Source: Paenibacillus pinihumi DSM 23905 = JCM 16419
GTDB lineage: Bacteria > Bacillota > Bacilli > Paenibacillales > Paenibacillaceae
Length of the DNA: 64,000 nt
Direction of reading: 5' to 3'
Assembly: GCF_000422505.1 (NCBI RefSeq)
Contig: NZ_KE383866.1
Span: 245,342-309,341 of the forward strand
The first letter of the stretch is position 1, and each line of letters starts with the position of its first letter. A program made the position numbers and the translations under genes. The notes beneath the pieces are model-generated. The model searched no databases. It had not been told where the DNA came from and saw only the letters and a program-made list of their open reading frames with translations. This document shows, piece after piece, positions 45,507 through 54,777 of the stretch.

Positions 45507-45521
45507 GGTTTACAATAAACC
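45507..45521. promoter_or_regulatory. palindrome GGTTTA-N3-TAAACC, candidate TetR operator
   Basis: Perfect 6+3+6 palindrome in the 140-bp divergent region between the MMPL gene and the tetR gene. Confidence 0.5.
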
Positions 45522-45551
45522 TGTTAATAAATTTAATTATATATACCCAAA

Positions 45552-45567
45552 GGTTAATTAATCAACC
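45552..45567. promoter_or_regulatory. second palindrome, GGTTAATT/AATCAACC
   Basis: Near-perfect 16-bp palindrome, GGTT...AACC outer arms shared with the first site 45 bp away, also between MMPL and tetR promoters. Confidence 0.45.
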
Positions 45568-45610
45568 ATGAAATTTGTTGCAATTTTATTTCAATGGAAA
45601 GGTGAAGCCG

Positions 45611-46231
45611 ATGAAAGAACATCAACCCAAGAGAAAGCCTGGACGGCCCAAAAGCTCCGGGAATGTCCAGACGATGCAGCAAATCCTGCACACGGCTTCG
45701 CGCCTGTTTATGGAACAGGGCTTCGAGAAAGTATCTTTGGAGACCGTTGCGCAGGCGTGCGGAGTAACCAAAGCGAGTGTCTACTATTATTTTAATAATA
45801 AATCAGAGCTGTTCACAGAGGCGCTGCTGTTCGTGTTGCATATTGCCTGTGCGCAGACCGGGAAGCTGATCCGATCGGATCTGCCGCTGCGCGAACGGCT
45901 GATTGCCGTTGCTGAAGGGCATATGCGCAATGCGCATGTGGACTTTGAGACGATGATGCGCGAGGCCTCTGCCGGTCTTAGCGTGGAGCAGATCCGCAAA
46001 ATCCGGGACGGAGAGGCAGCTATTCACAGCCTGCTTGGGGAGGCGTTCCAGGAAGCAATCCGTAACGGACAAATTGCCGCCTGTGATCCTGTACTGCTGG
46101 CACATGTCTTCACTTCAGCGCTTACAGTCCGCAACCGCCAGCCGGTGATGGAGCAGCGCACAACCACCCGCGAGGCCGCGGCGGAGGTTGTCGATCTCCT
46201 CTGGCACGGCCTGCTTCCCCGCTCTGAATAG
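45611..46231 (+). CDS. TetR/AcrR-family transcriptional regulator
   Basis: 206 aa from the ATG at 45611 (GAAAGGTG upstream); the frame is open to 45575. N-terminal helix-turn-helix: TASRLFMEQGFEKVSLETVAQACGVTKASVYYYFNNKSELF. The ligand-binding domain is all-helical and variable. Divergent from an MMPL exporter, it is expected to repress exporter and itself. The GGTT...AACC palindromes in the shared promoter region are likely targets. Confidence 0.92.
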   Translation: MKEHQPKRKPGRPKSSGNVQTMQQILHTASRLFMEQGFEKVSLETVAQACGVTKASVYYYFNNKSELFTEALLFVLHIACAQTGKLIRSDLPLRERLIAVAEGHMRNAHVDFETMMREASAGLSVEQIRKIRDGEAAIHSLLGEAFQEAIRNGQIAACDPVLLAHVFTSALTVRNRQPVMEQRTTTREAAAEVVDLLWHGLLPRSE

Positions 46232-46426
46232 TCCTAACAAGCAGATCCCGGCCTTGCAATGGCAAAGACGCCAGTGGCAAAACCGGGATTACCAGTTATC
46301 TCACCTCTTTCATTACCTCTATTTTTTGATAAAATATCAATATGCGGGTTTGATCGACCACCAGGCCAAATCATGCCACGCATGACCAGAGGATGATTGA
46401 TACAGACCACCACAAGGAGATTTGAC

Positions 46427-47182
46427 ATGCAATTTGTTTTTGATTTGGACGGAACCATCTGTTTCAAAGGCCAGCCGGTATCCGAGACAATCCTTTCCTG
46501 CCTGGAAGATTTGCGCAGCAGCGGACACGAGGTTATTTTCGCTTCCGCCCGTCCGGTCAGAGATATCCTTCCGGTATTGCACGAGAGGTTCCATCACTAT
46601 CCGATGGTTGGCGGCAATGGCTCTCTGGCTGCCATGGCCGGGCAGATTGTTCATGCTGCAAGCTTCCCTGACCCCGTTAAACGGGAATTGCTCGGAATCA
46701 TTGGACAGTACCGGGCCGAATATCTTATTGACAGCGAATGGGATTATGCTTACACCGGGCCAAGCGATCATCCCATTCTCGGACAGGTTGACGGCGGCAG
46801 GATGGCACAGCAGCTGCCTGTTGAGGATTTGTCCTCCATCATCAAGATATTGATTCTTAATGCAGACGACATGGATAGCCTTGCGGATGCGATAAGCTTG
46901 TACCCTGTAGTGCTTCACCGGCACCATAATGAACAGGTTCTGGATATCAGCCCTGAAGGCATTCATAAGTGGAGCACCCTGCAAAAGCTCGGCCTGAAGG
47001 AAGGCGAATTCATCGCTGCCGGCAATGATGCCAACGACATCACCATGTTCCAGGCGTCTGCACACTCGATTATGATTGGAGAACATCCGCTGCTTGCACC
47101 CTATGCCAGCGAAACCATACCGGCAGGAGAATTCTGTGAGCACCAGTTGGCTGCCCGGCTGCGGGAACTGGGCGGTATATAG
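46427..47182 (+). CDS. HAD-superfamily hydrolase, Cof-like subfamily
   Basis: 251 aa from the ATG at 46427 (AAGGAG upstream). Motif I is FDLDGT (D6, D8), motif II FASARP, and the late motif is [14 protein letters not shown] (GxDxND). The cap domain (about 80-190) is of the Cof/YwpJ type. Enzymes of this class dephosphorylate sugar phosphates, FMN or PLP; the specific substrate is not visible. The downstream LOG gene is 23 bp away, so the two are probably co-transcribed. Confidence 0.88.
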   Translation: MQFVFDLDGTICFKGQPVSETILSCLEDLRSSGHEVIFASARPVRDILPVLHERFHHYPMVGGNGSLAAMAGQIVHAASFPDPVKRELLGIIGQYRAEYLIDSEWDYAYTGPSDHPILGQVDGGRMAQQLPVEDLSSIIKILILNADDMDSLADAISLYPVVLHRHHNEQVLDISPEGIHKWSTLQKLGLKEGEFIAAGNDANDITMFQASAHSIMIGEHPLLAPYASETIPAGEFCEHQLAARLRELGGI

Positions 47183-47205
47183 ACGAGACAAGGAGAGGAT
47201 TAGAG

Positions 47206-47781
47206 ATGAAATCAATCTGTATCTATTCGGGTTCCAATTTGGGGAATCTGCCGGAGTACGCCATTACCAGCCGCAAGCTGGCATCCTTGATCGCAGAGAG
47301 AGGCTGCCGCCTCGTATACGGCGGATCAACCGTAGGCTTGATGGGTGAGGTCGCCAATACGGTCATGGAGAAGAAAGGCGAGGTCATCGGCGTCATGCCG
47401 CGGGGGCTTTTCGAAGGAGAAATCGTTCACCACAACCTGACACAGCTCATTGAAGTGGAAGGCATGCATGAACGAAAAGGCAAAATGATGGAGCTTGCTG
47501 ATGCCTTTATCGCACTGCCCGGCGGCTTCGGAACCTATGAGGAACTGTTCGAGGTGCTTTGCTGGGGGCAAATAGGCATTCACAACAAGCCAATTGGATT
47601 GTTGAACATCCAAGGCTACTTTAATCCTCTGCTTGCCATGGTCAAGGCGAGCATAGACGCCGGTTTTGCCAATAACTCGAATATGAGCCTGTTCAATGTA
47701 TCGGATGATCCCGAAGAACTGCTGACGATGCTGGAGAACTATGTTCCCCGGACGATGGACAGAAAATGGAAGCAGCTGTAA
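47206..47781 (+). CDS. LOG-family protein (cytokinin riboside 5'-monophosphate phosphoribohydrolase-like)
   Basis: 191 aa. The family signature is complete: [17 protein letters not shown] at about 45-60 and [20 protein letters not shown] near 103-122 (PGGxGTxxE). The reaction of the family is hydrolysis of cytokinin riboside monophosphate or AMP to base plus ribose-5-phosphate. In bacilli the homologue is YvdD. AAGGAGAGG upstream. Confidence 0.9.
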   Translation: MKSICIYSGSNLGNLPEYAITSRKLASLIAERGCRLVYGGSTVGLMGEVANTVMEKKGEVIGVMPRGLFEGEIVHHNLTQLIEVEGMHERKGKMMELADAFIALPGGFGTYEELFEVLCWGQIGIHNKPIGLLNIQGYFNPLLAMVKASIDAGFANNSNMSLFNVSDDPEELLTMLENYVPRTMDRKWKQL

Positions 47782-47857
47782 CTGCAAGCTGGACCATGCG
47801 GGTGCAAACACGCCTTCATTCCCTTATTATTTATGCTTGATCATGTCCCATGAACGA

Positions 47858-47921
47858 AATAAAGGCGCTCTGTCTGGCGAAGCTGCTGCAAGCAGCAGTC
47901 TCCACCAGATAGAAAGCGCCC
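47858..47921 (-). terminator. rho-independent terminator at end of glycosylation cluster
   Basis: Minus-strand stem GGGCGCTTTCTATCTGG / CCAGACAGAGCGCC, with an inner GCTGCTTGCAGC hairpin and trailing TTTATTT. It is positioned just downstream of the last glycosyltransferase gene of the minus-strand cluster. Confidence 0.8.
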
Positions 47922-47934
47922 ATGTTCGGTGTCG

Positions 47935-49146
47935 TCAAGCACGTTTCCCGATTCTCACGCTGGCGTTCACTCTTAACCCTCCGGACGCAGCACTCTCCTC
48001 CAGTTCATGGGGGGACACAAAGCCGCTCGACTTGCGCACCATGAAACGCTGGCCATGTTCTCCGCCCGGAAGTACAACTACATCTGCCTCTTCCTCGACG
48101 GAGATTTTAAGGCCTGCGAACTTCCTCCGCTCGCTTTTCTCCAGTTCATCACCCGGCTCCAGCCATAACACGAAATCCTTCGTCGCCAGATCAAAGGCAA
48201 ACTGGTACGCTGCCTCGCTGTCATTCTCCCCGGCGAAAGCAAAAACGCGGTCTGTATACTGTCCGGCCACCTCAGCAGCCTCTCCGTCTTCATCTGGAAC
48301 AATAACGATAATCTCCTCAACTGCATCGACTAATGTCGCCAATGTCAGGCGCAGCAGCTGCGCATCCTCCTGCGATACGACACACAGGCTCACTCCGACC
48401 TCCGGCCGGTAGATGAGTTCATGAATGTTGTTGCCCCACTTCTCTGTCGCCTTCTTGCTGTTCTCCTGCAGCAATGTGTGCAGACTGTCGCTCCGCAGCT
48501 GATTCATCGTAGCATGCCCGTAATGGTGGATGAACGAGTCCAGCGCTACATACAGGCCATAGCCTTGACGAATCGCCCGCAGGCACAGATCATCATCCTC
48601 ATAGTTGCCCAGGCCAAACCGTTCGTCGAAACCACCAATCTCATCCAGGACGCTGCGTTTGGCAAGCAGACAGAAACCAACGAGCCGGCGTACCGACAGC
48701 TTGCTGCCTGCATGTGCCTCAACATGAGACTGTGAGAAGGCATCGAGCCCGGCCAGATCCGAATAGCTGACCGGGATGCGCTGATGTCCGCTGGAATAGT
48801 TCGTCACCGGGCCGACCATGCCGATATGCTCAGAGCTGTAAAGGGCCTGCAGCATATTTTTCAGCCAATCCTTCGTCATAATCGTATCATTGTTCAGAAA
48901 CAGCACATTGTCGCCGGTGGCCAGCTCAATGCCCTGGTTGCAGCCTTTGGCAAAGCCAAGATTCTCCTCATTCTCATGCAAAATAACATCCGGCTGCAGC
49001 CGCGCATATCCCTGTGTCCCGTCTGTTGACCCGTTATCAATAATAATAATTTCGTGCTCCTCAGGTGTATGCCGGCGGATGCTCTCCAGGCAGCCAATTG
49101 TCATGGCGAGCTGGTTATGTGTCAAAATGACAATACTCGTTTTCAT
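47935..49146 (-). CDS. GT2 glycosyltransferase with a second, degenerate GT-A module
   Basis: 403 aa. Residues 1-225 are a GT2 domain: SIVILTHNQLAMTIGCLESI, IDNGSTDGT and FLNNDT (NND, donor/metal motif), then FDERFGLGNYEDDDLCLRA. A second alpha/beta segment (about 250-360, SLCVVSQEDAQLLRLTL, IIVIVPDED, FVLWLEPGDEL) resembles another GT-A fold with poor metal-site conservation. The layout is that of spore/surface glycan glycosyltransferases. It is the last gene of the cluster containing the rfb genes, 9 bp after the methyltransferase gene. Donor and acceptor unknown; a CDP-sugar donor is suggested by the neighbours. Confidence 0.83.
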   Translation of the reverse strand: MKTSIVILTHNQLAMTIGCLESIRRHTPEEHEIIIIDNGSTDGTQGYARLQPDVILHENEENLGFAKGCNQGIELATGDNVLFLNNDTIMTKDWLKNMLQALYSSEHIGMVGPVTNYSSGHQRIPVSYSDLAGLDAFSQSHVEAHAGSKLSVRRLVGFCLLAKRSVLDEIGGFDERFGLGNYEDDDLCLRAIRQGYGLYVALDSFIHHYGHATMNQLRSDSLHTLLQENSKKATEKWGNNIHELIYRPEVGVSLCVVSQEDAQLLRLTLATLVDAVEEIIVIVPDEDGEAAEVAGQYTDRVFAFAGENDSEAAYQFAFDLATKDFVLWLEPGDELEKSERRKFAGLKISVEEEADVVVLPGGEHGQRFMVRKSSGFVSPHELEESAASGGLRVNASVRIGKRA

Positions 49147-49154
49147 CGTTCACC

Positions 49155-49967
49155 TCATCGTTTCCGGAGCCAGAATGAAGCGCCGTTGCGGGGGACAACC
49201 TTCATGCTTCGTTCAGCAGTCCATAATGGATTTAAGATGGCGCTCAAGTCCGCATCATGCTCGACAAATGCGCTCGGAAATACAATCTCGAAGCCGCCCT
49301 GTCCGCCAAGCAGAAAGGATGCCAGCAAATACTGCTCGTTATAATACCGCTTCGTCCAGGCTTCGGGATAGTCATGCGGCAAATAGATATCATGGAATTG
49401 AACCAGTACGCCCGGCTTCAAATAGGGCAGTACCTCCAGCATAATAACCGTAACATCCGAATTCATGAACGCACGATGGCTGCTGTCAACGAACAGGATA
49501 TCGTCCGCCTCCAGCGTCTCGAACAGGCTTATATCTACGCTCTCCGCACTGCTCCGGATCAGTACATCGCACAGCATGTCGATTTCAGCTCTTGGGGCAG
49601 GGTCAATGGAGGTAATCTGTGTATTTAATTGCAGGTCGGTGATCGCCTGTCTGGCGAATTTGGTCGAGTTTCCCGAACCGACCTCGATGAAGCGTTGTGG
49701 ACGATACCGGCCGATAATGCCGTACAGCGCCGCGGCATCGAGTCCGGGAAACCAGGAGTTCAGCCATACTGGACGCCAGGGCGGATCACTCGCATACAGG
49801 TCAATGGCCGTCAGTTTCTCTGTATAAGTAAGAAAATGCCGGAGCAGTTCCCCGTACCGCTCCCTGCCTTCATTAATAATTTCAGACAGGCGGGGATGTA
49901 CCGGCTTGCTCCAGCCGAACCGGGACGCGGGCTGGAGCGGATATTCAAAGTTTATTTCTGGACTCAT
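49155..49967 (-). CDS. class I SAM-dependent methyltransferase-like (Methyltransf_24 type)
   Basis: 270 aa. The SAM-binding core is RFIEVGSGNSTKFARQA (near 92-108) with ITSIDPAPRA (next acidic strand) and ILFVDSSHRAFMNSD. The last part is LLQFHDIYLPHDYPEAW (written VLVQFHDIYLP), the family's acidic/His motif. Enzymes of this fold often methylate sugars in surface glycans. The gene sits between two glycosyltransferases and 2 bp from the next, so a glycan O-methylation role is likely but inferred. Confidence 0.78.
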   Translation of the reverse strand: MSPEINFEYPLQPASRFGWSKPVHPRLSEIINEGRERYGELLRHFLTYTEKLTAIDLYASDPPWRPVWLNSWFPGLDAAALYGIIGRYRPQRFIEVGSGNSTKFARQAITDLQLNTQITSIDPAPRAEIDMLCDVLIRSSAESVDISLFETLEADDILFVDSSHRAFMNSDVTVIMLEVLPYLKPGVLVQFHDIYLPHDYPEAWTKRYYNEQYLLASFLLGGQGGFEIVFPSAFVEHDADLSAILNPLWTAERSMKVVPRNGASFWLRKR

Positions 49968-49969
49968 GC

Positions 49970-51088
49970 TTACCCTCCGTTTTTGGCTTTGCCCGCCGCC
50001 TTGATTTCCACATACTTGTTACCCAGCTTCTTCTTGAAGTAATCCCGGTTGTACAGCATGCTCGGGTGTGAAGGATAGAAGGTGAGCGCCAGCTCATTAT
50101 GGTAGTTGGCCTTCTGATGCTGACCGAGCCGGTCATAGCACAGGCAGAGCTGCAGATGGGGCAGCCATGTTGATGCTGCCTTATTGGTCATGCCCATATT
50201 GTCTTTAATTTCCGGCAGACGCACAGCGAGATCATACCAGTAGACCGCTTGATTGTAATCGCCGCGCTCGAACAGGTAAGCCCCCAGCCGGCAGCAGAAT
50301 TCCGATCTCGGCTTGTCGTACAGCAGAGTCTTGCACAGCCACTGGAACTCCTCTTCCTTGTTGCCCTGCTTGGCCCAGCATTCCGCTCCCTTCAGGCAAG
50401 CCTGAAAGTTATCCTCTACCCACCCTTGGCCTGTAGCCAGAAAACGCCCATAGTAATCAACAGCTTCAGCATTGATGCCGTGATCCCTCAGTTCATTGGC
50501 GTAATAATACAAATCCCGCGGCGAGAATTCCTCCCCTTGCTCTGCCCGGTTGCGGTAAATACGTAAATTCCGGTCCGTATGCTCCTTATCCTTCTTGTGC
50601 GTAATACTGGCTTCACTCGGGAAGATGGGTCCGAATACCGCCAAGTATTCATGTACCGGACCAACCCACTGGAACTGGCGGTCGCGTCTGACCAGACGGT
50701 TGCGCCGCAGCGTGGAGATTACATTGCCTTCCCCGTCAAAGGCCAGATTGTAAGGCATGCTTACGCTGTTGTACTCCGGAGGGAGCGTCGTTTTCAGCTC
50801 GCGCAGCAGCTGCTGGTCCTTCTCTTCGATCGTGTCATCCGCATCCAGCCATAAAATATATTCCTTGGTCGCCTTGCTGAAAGAGTAATTGCGTGCGGCG
50901 GCAAAATCATCAATCCATTTAAAATTATAAATTTTGGCGCCAAAGCTCTGGGCGATCTCCTTCGTCTTGTCCGTCGAGCCTGTATCCGTAATAATGATTT
51001 CATCGGCAATGCCTGCTACGCATGACAAGCATTTGGCCAGGCTTTTTTCCTCATTGCGGACAATCATGCACAAGCTGATCGTAATCAT
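49970..51088 (-). CDS. GT2 glycosyltransferase with C-terminal TPR-like helices
   Basis: 372 aa. N-terminal GT2 domain: SLCMIVRNEEKSLAKCL, IITDTGSTDKT, then WLDADDTIE (DxD). Residues about 230-350 consist of repeated helical pairs (FLATGQGWVEDNFQACLKGAECWAKQGNKEE, YNQAVYWYDLAVRLP), TPR-like and often used to bind the acceptor protein. Its start overlaps the upstream ThDP-enzyme stop by 4 bp (ATGA), so translation is coupled to it. It has a close architectural relative at 61796. Likely acts on proteins or glycan primer; donor unknown. Confidence 0.85.
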   Translation of the reverse strand: MITISLCMIVRNEEKSLAKCLSCVAGIADEIIITDTGSTDKTKEIAQSFGAKIYNFKWIDDFAAARNYSFSKATKEYILWLDADDTIEEKDQQLLRELKTTLPPEYNSVSMPYNLAFDGEGNVISTLRRNRLVRRDRQFQWVGPVHEYLAVFGPIFPSEASITHKKDKEHTDRNLRIYRNRAEQGEEFSPRDLYYYANELRDHGINAEAVDYYGRFLATGQGWVEDNFQACLKGAECWAKQGNKEEEFQWLCKTLLYDKPRSEFCCRLGAYLFERGDYNQAVYWYDLAVRLPEIKDNMGMTNKAASTWLPHLQLCLCYDRLGQHQKANYHNELALTFYPSHPSMLYNRDYFKKKLGNKYVEIKAAGKAKNGG

Positions 51089-52869
51089 ACGTCCCTCCTG
51101 TCTGACTTATTCCAAGCCTCAATAATCATGACCGATTCCAGCTCTCCCGCTTCAAGCTCAGGCGACATATCCTCCACCGGATGATTGACGGCAAGCTTGG
51201 GCGTTACGGTTGTATTTACCGCAAGCTTCACCTCGACCAGCACGACACCCTCCGTATGCAAAGCGTGTTCAATTTGCCTGGGCGCCCGGCTGAAATCATC
51301 AATGGCAAAAGATTCCAACCCGTAGGCGCCCGCAATGGCGACGAGATCAGGGCAGCTATAGCTGTTCATCGTAGACTGGCGTCGTCCGTCAAAATACATA
51401 TCCTGAAATTGCCGGACCATGCCCAGGTTGTTGTTGTTCATAACAAAGATCTTGATCGGCAGTCTGTGTCTGACCGCTGTATTCAGCTCCTGGATGTTCA
51501 CCTGAATGCCGCCGTCCCCGGCAATGACAATAACGCGTCTTCCCGGAGCCGCCTTCGCTGCGCCGATTGCTGCCGGCAGCGCAAATCCCATCGCTCCCAT
51601 GCCGCCTGCATTCAGGAGGCGCTGCCCTTCCCGCAAGCGGAACGACTGGCTGGCCCACATCTGATGCTGACCAACGTCAAGTACGATCAGGTCGCCATCT
51701 TGACTGCGGTCTGACAGCAGCTCCATGAACCGGTTCGGTTCAATGGCTCCAGCCGGCAAGGCAGGCGTTCCGCTCGGATATTTGGCCCGGTAACTGCCAA
51801 TGACACCATGCCACGCAGAATAATCCTTCTGCGGCCTGCCATGCAGCGCTTTAAGCATCCGCGTCAGGAAGCTCTTCACATCTGCATGAACAGCCAGATC
51901 AACCCGTACCTTCTCGTTCAATTCCACAGCATCAATATCCACATGCACCTTCACGGCGGCACGCGCGAACGTATCCGGCATCGTCCCGGTCTGGCGTGTA
52001 TCCAGACGCGAGCCGAGAATGAGCAGAAAATCACTGTTGGCTACCGTTAAATTGCTGTAGCGGTTGCCGTAGGAGCCAATGAGCCCTGCGCTGGCTGAAT
52101 GTGTTCCGGGAAGAACGTCCAGTCCCAGCAAAGAATGCACCACCGGTATTCCGGTGCGTTCCACCAATTCGCGAAGCTCATCTGTTGCATTCGCGCACCG
52201 GACACCTCCTCCGACAAGTATGACCGGGCGGCTGGCCTGCTCCAGCAGCTTCAGCGTATGTTCAATATCACGGCTGCTGACCGGCTTGAGTGCAGTTTGC
52301 AGCTTCCGGTGCTCATTGCTGCCGAAGAAACTCTCCAGTTTCTCCGGATCAATCGCTGCCCGCTGAACATTCATCGGGAGGTCAAGCAGTACCGGTCCCG
52401 GTCTGCCGTGTCCCGCCAAAAATACGGCCTTCTCCAGTTCATAACGAATCCGCATGGGATCAGTTACCATTTCGGCATATTTAACGATCGGGCGGACGAT
52501 GCTGACAATGTCCGTCTCCTGAAACCCGATTTGCCTGACCGGGCGGCTGCCCTTGTATTCATACGTATTCACTTGTCCGGTAATGAACAAGGCCGGGACT
52601 GAATCAAAATAGCAGCTTCCGATTCCCGTAAGCAGATTAAGAGCCCCCGGTCCGCTCGTTGCCATCGCGACCCCGAGCTTCCCGTTCACCCGGGCATAGC
52701 CCTCTGCAGCGAAAGCAGCGGATTGCTCATGATGCACCGAGACGCAATCAATATCCTCCCGGTCATAGGTTGAATCAAGCAGATGGGTGATTGCCCCTCC
52801 GATCATCTCGAAAATATGGCCCACTCCCTGCTTGCCAATAAAATCAATGACATAGTCGGAAAGCTTCAA
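51085..52869 (-). CDS. ThDP-dependent enzyme of acetolactate-synthase fold, YerE-like candidate
   Basis: 594 aa starting at TTG with AAGGAGGA 8 bp upstream. The N-terminal domain carries the catalytic Glu in HHEQSAAF (E48) and the C-terminal ThDP/Mg motif GDGG (451-454) to NN (478-481). The fold and motifs are those of acetohydroxyacid synthase, but no ilvN or ilvC is nearby, and the usual LGMVRQWQ reads LGMVRQFQ here. It sits directly downstream of rfbG in an rfbH-F-G cluster. In Yersinia, YerE, a member of this family, transfers a two-carbon unit from pyruvate to C4 of CDP-3,6-dideoxy-4-keto-glucose on the way to yersiniose. That role is my inference; a plain acetolactate synthase is the alternative. 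Confidence 0.72.
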   Translation of the reverse strand: MKLSDYVIDFIGKQGVGHIFEMIGGAITHLLDSTYDREDIDCVSVHHEQSAAFAAEGYARVNGKLGVAMATSGPGALNLLTGIGSCYFDSVPALFITGQVNTYEYKGSRPVRQIGFQETDIVSIVRPIVKYAEMVTDPMRIRYELEKAVFLAGHGRPGPVLLDLPMNVQRAAIDPEKLESFFGSNEHRKLQTALKPVSSRDIEHTLKLLEQASRPVILVGGGVRCANATDELRELVERTGIPVVHSLLGLDVLPGTHSASAGLIGSYGNRYSNLTVANSDFLLILGSRLDTRQTGTMPDTFARAAVKVHVDIDAVELNEKVRVDLAVHADVKSFLTRMLKALHGRPQKDYSAWHGVIGSYRAKYPSGTPALPAGAIEPNRFMELLSDRSQDGDLIVLDVGQHQMWASQSFRLREGQRLLNAGGMGAMGFALPAAIGAAKAAPGRRVIVIAGDGGIQVNIQELNTAVRHRLPIKIFVMNNNNLGMVRQFQDMYFDGRRQSTMNSYSCPDLVAIAGAYGLESFAIDDFSRAPRQIEHALHTEGVVLVEVKLAVNTTVTPKLAVNHPVEDMSPELEAGELESVMIIEAWNKSDRRDV

Positions 52870-52908
52870 TCGGGTGTCCTCCTTCCCTGCTGTCAGATTG
52901 CCAAGCTG

Positions 52909-53988
52909 TTACCCGTCCTTTCCGTATTCGTCAATCTGATTCAGGCACAATGCTTTTGCAGGCAATCCCTTCCCCTGCTCCCTGAACCACTCTACTGTCT
53001 TCTCCAGCGCCCGCTCTACCTTCCACCGCGGATGCCAGCCAAGCTCCCGCCTTGCTTTGGAGCTGTCCAGCTTCAGGTCTGCCGCTTCATGCGGATGCGC
53101 ATCCTGATCACGCTCATAGAAGGACGGGTCGCCCCACAGCTCCCCGGTCTTCGCAGCTATCCATTCCACATTGCGGACGCTCTCCTCGTCAGGACCGAAA
53201 TTCCAGGCTCCCGCCGCGGCTGCTCCCTGCTCTGTCAGATGCTGTGAAAGCAGCATATAGCCGTGCAGCGGTTCCAGCACATGCTGCCAAGGGCGAGTCG
53301 CATACGGGCTGCGTATGCGCAGCTTCTGATTCCCTTGCAAGGCCCGGATACAATCAGGCAGAAGACGGTCCTCCGACAGATCGCCACCGCCGATGACATT
53401 ACCTGCTCGGGCCGTCGCCACTGCAACCCCGTGCCGGTCATAGTTCTCCGGATTGAAATAGCTGCTCCGGTAAGCACTCGTAACCAGCTCTGAGCAAGCT
53501 TTGCTGTTCGAGTATGGATCATATCCCCCCAACGCGTCGTTCTCCCTGTAGCCCCAGTGCCATTCACGGTTCTCATAGCATTTGTCCGTCGTCACATTGA
53601 CGACAGCACGGATGCTTGTGCTATTTTGTACCGCCTCACGGACCGCCTCCAGCACATGTACCGTTCCCATTACATTGACCTCATAAGTCTGGGCGGGGGC
53701 ACGGTAAGATTGCCGCACCAGCGGCTGGGCCGCCATGTGGATCACCACCTCGGGCCGGGCCTCGCGAACCGTTCGGGCCAGCGCCGGATAATCGCGGATA
53801 TCTCCGATGACGGACTTCATCCACGACCCTCCCTGGCAGCGAGCAAACAGGCCGGACTCATGAGCAGGCTCCAGCGCATAGCCGGTTACCTCTGCGCCCA
53901 GCGAATGGAGCCACAAGGAAAGCCAGCTCCCTTTGAACCCGGTATGCCCGGTCACCAGTACCTTTCGGCCGTTCCAGAAATTCGCCAT
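52909..53988 (-). CDS. rfbG: CDP-glucose 4,6-dehydratase (RfbG)
   Basis: 359 aa extended SDR. The NAD-binding motif GHTGFKG is at 14-20; the catalytic tetrad is seen as TTDK (134-136 region) with Y159-S-N-S-K163 (YxxxK). RfbG converts CDP-D-glucose to CDP-4-keto-6-deoxy-D-glucose. The distinctive C-terminus (HPHEAADLKLDSSKARRELGWHPRW) and the neighbours rfbF and rfbH separate it from dTDP-glucose or GDP-mannose dehydratases. The gap to rfbF is about 20 bp. Confidence 0.92.
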   Translation of the reverse strand: MANFWNGRKVLVTGHTGFKGSWLSLWLHSLGAEVTGYALEPAHESGLFARCQGGSWMKSVIGDIRDYPALARTVREARPEVVIHMAAQPLVRQSYRAPAQTYEVNVMGTVHVLEAVREAVQNSTSIRAVVNVTTDKCYENREWHWGYRENDALGGYDPYSNSKACSELVTSAYRSSYFNPENYDRHGVAVATARAGNVIGGGDLSEDRLLPDCIRALQGNQKLRIRSPYATRPWQHVLEPLHGYMLLSQHLTEQGAAAAGAWNFGPDEESVRNVEWIAAKTGELWGDPSFYERDQDAHPHEAADLKLDSSKARRELGWHPRWKVERALEKTVEWFREQGKGLPAKALCLNQIDEYGKDG

Positions 53989-54009
53989 ATTCTCACCTTT
54001 TCACTTCGG

Positions 54010-54777
54010 TTATTTCCAGCTTGCCCGTCCTGAAGCCCACAGCTCCTCCAGGTAGTTTTTATCCCGCAGCGTGTCCATCGGCTGCCAGAAGCCGGTATGC
54101 TTATAGCCCATCAGTTGTCCTTCCCCGGCAAGCTGCCTGAGCGGGTTCTGTTCCCATACCTCGCTATCGCCTTCAATATAGTCCAGCACCTGCGGCTCCA
54201 ATACGAAGAAGCCCCCATTCATCCAGCCACCGTCGCCGCGGGGCTTCTCCATAAAGCCCTTTACCTCAGGCGTATCCTCAAGCTGCAACGCACCGAAGCG
54301 GCCCGTCGGCTGAATCGCCGTCACAGTAGCCAGCTTTCCGTGTGACTTGTGGAACTCCACCAGCGCCTTGATATCGATATCTGCCAGCCCGTCCCCGTAG
54401 GTCATCAGGAATGGCTCTTGTCCTACATATTTCTGAATGCGCTTGAGTCTCCCGCCTGTCATCGTGTCCCGCCCTGTCTCCACCAGCGTCACCTTCCAAG
54501 GCTCCAAATAACGGTCATGGACGACCGTCTGGTTATGATTGCCGAAGTCAAAGGTAACATCAGTACCGTGCAAGTAATAGTGGGCAAAGTATTCCTTGAT
54601 CACATGGCCCTTATAGCCGAGGCAGATTACGAACTCCCGGAACCCGTGCTTGGAAAATATATTCATGATATGCCATAAAATAGGCTTATCCCCGATTTCA
54701 ATCATCGGCTTGGGCTTTAAATGTGTCTCCTCGCTGATGCGAGTACCGTATCCGCCGGCAAGCAGCACGACCTTCAT
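54010..54777 (-). CDS. rfbF: glucose-1-phosphate cytidylyltransferase (RfbF)
   Basis: 255 aa nucleotidyltransferase. The N-terminus [11 protein letters not shown] (glycine-rich nucleotide loop), then KPKPMIEIG and [16 protein letters not shown], are characteristic of RfbF/AscA, which makes CDP-glucose from CTP and glucose-1-phosphate. [12 protein letters not shown] carries the metal-binding Asp. The start overlaps the rfbH stop by 4 bp (ATGA). It supplies substrate for rfbG next door. Confidence 0.93.
   Translation of the reverse strand: MKVVLLAGGYGTRISEETHLKPKPMIEIGDKPILWHIMNIFSKHGFREFVICLGYKGHVIKEYFAHYYLHGTDVTFDFGNHNQTVVHDRYLEPWKVTLVETGRDTMTGGRLKRIQKYVGQEPFLMTYGDGLADIDIKALVEFHKSHGKLATVTAIQPTGRFGALQLEDTPEVKGFMEKPRGDGGWMNGGFFVLEPQVLDYIEGDSEVWEQNPLRQLAGEGQLMGYKHTGFWQPMDTLRDKNYLEELWASGRASWK

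Noticed and set aside
46245..46289. Terminator between tetR and HAD genes
   Set aside because: ATCCCGG / CCGGGAT arms exist but the loop is long and no T run follows.
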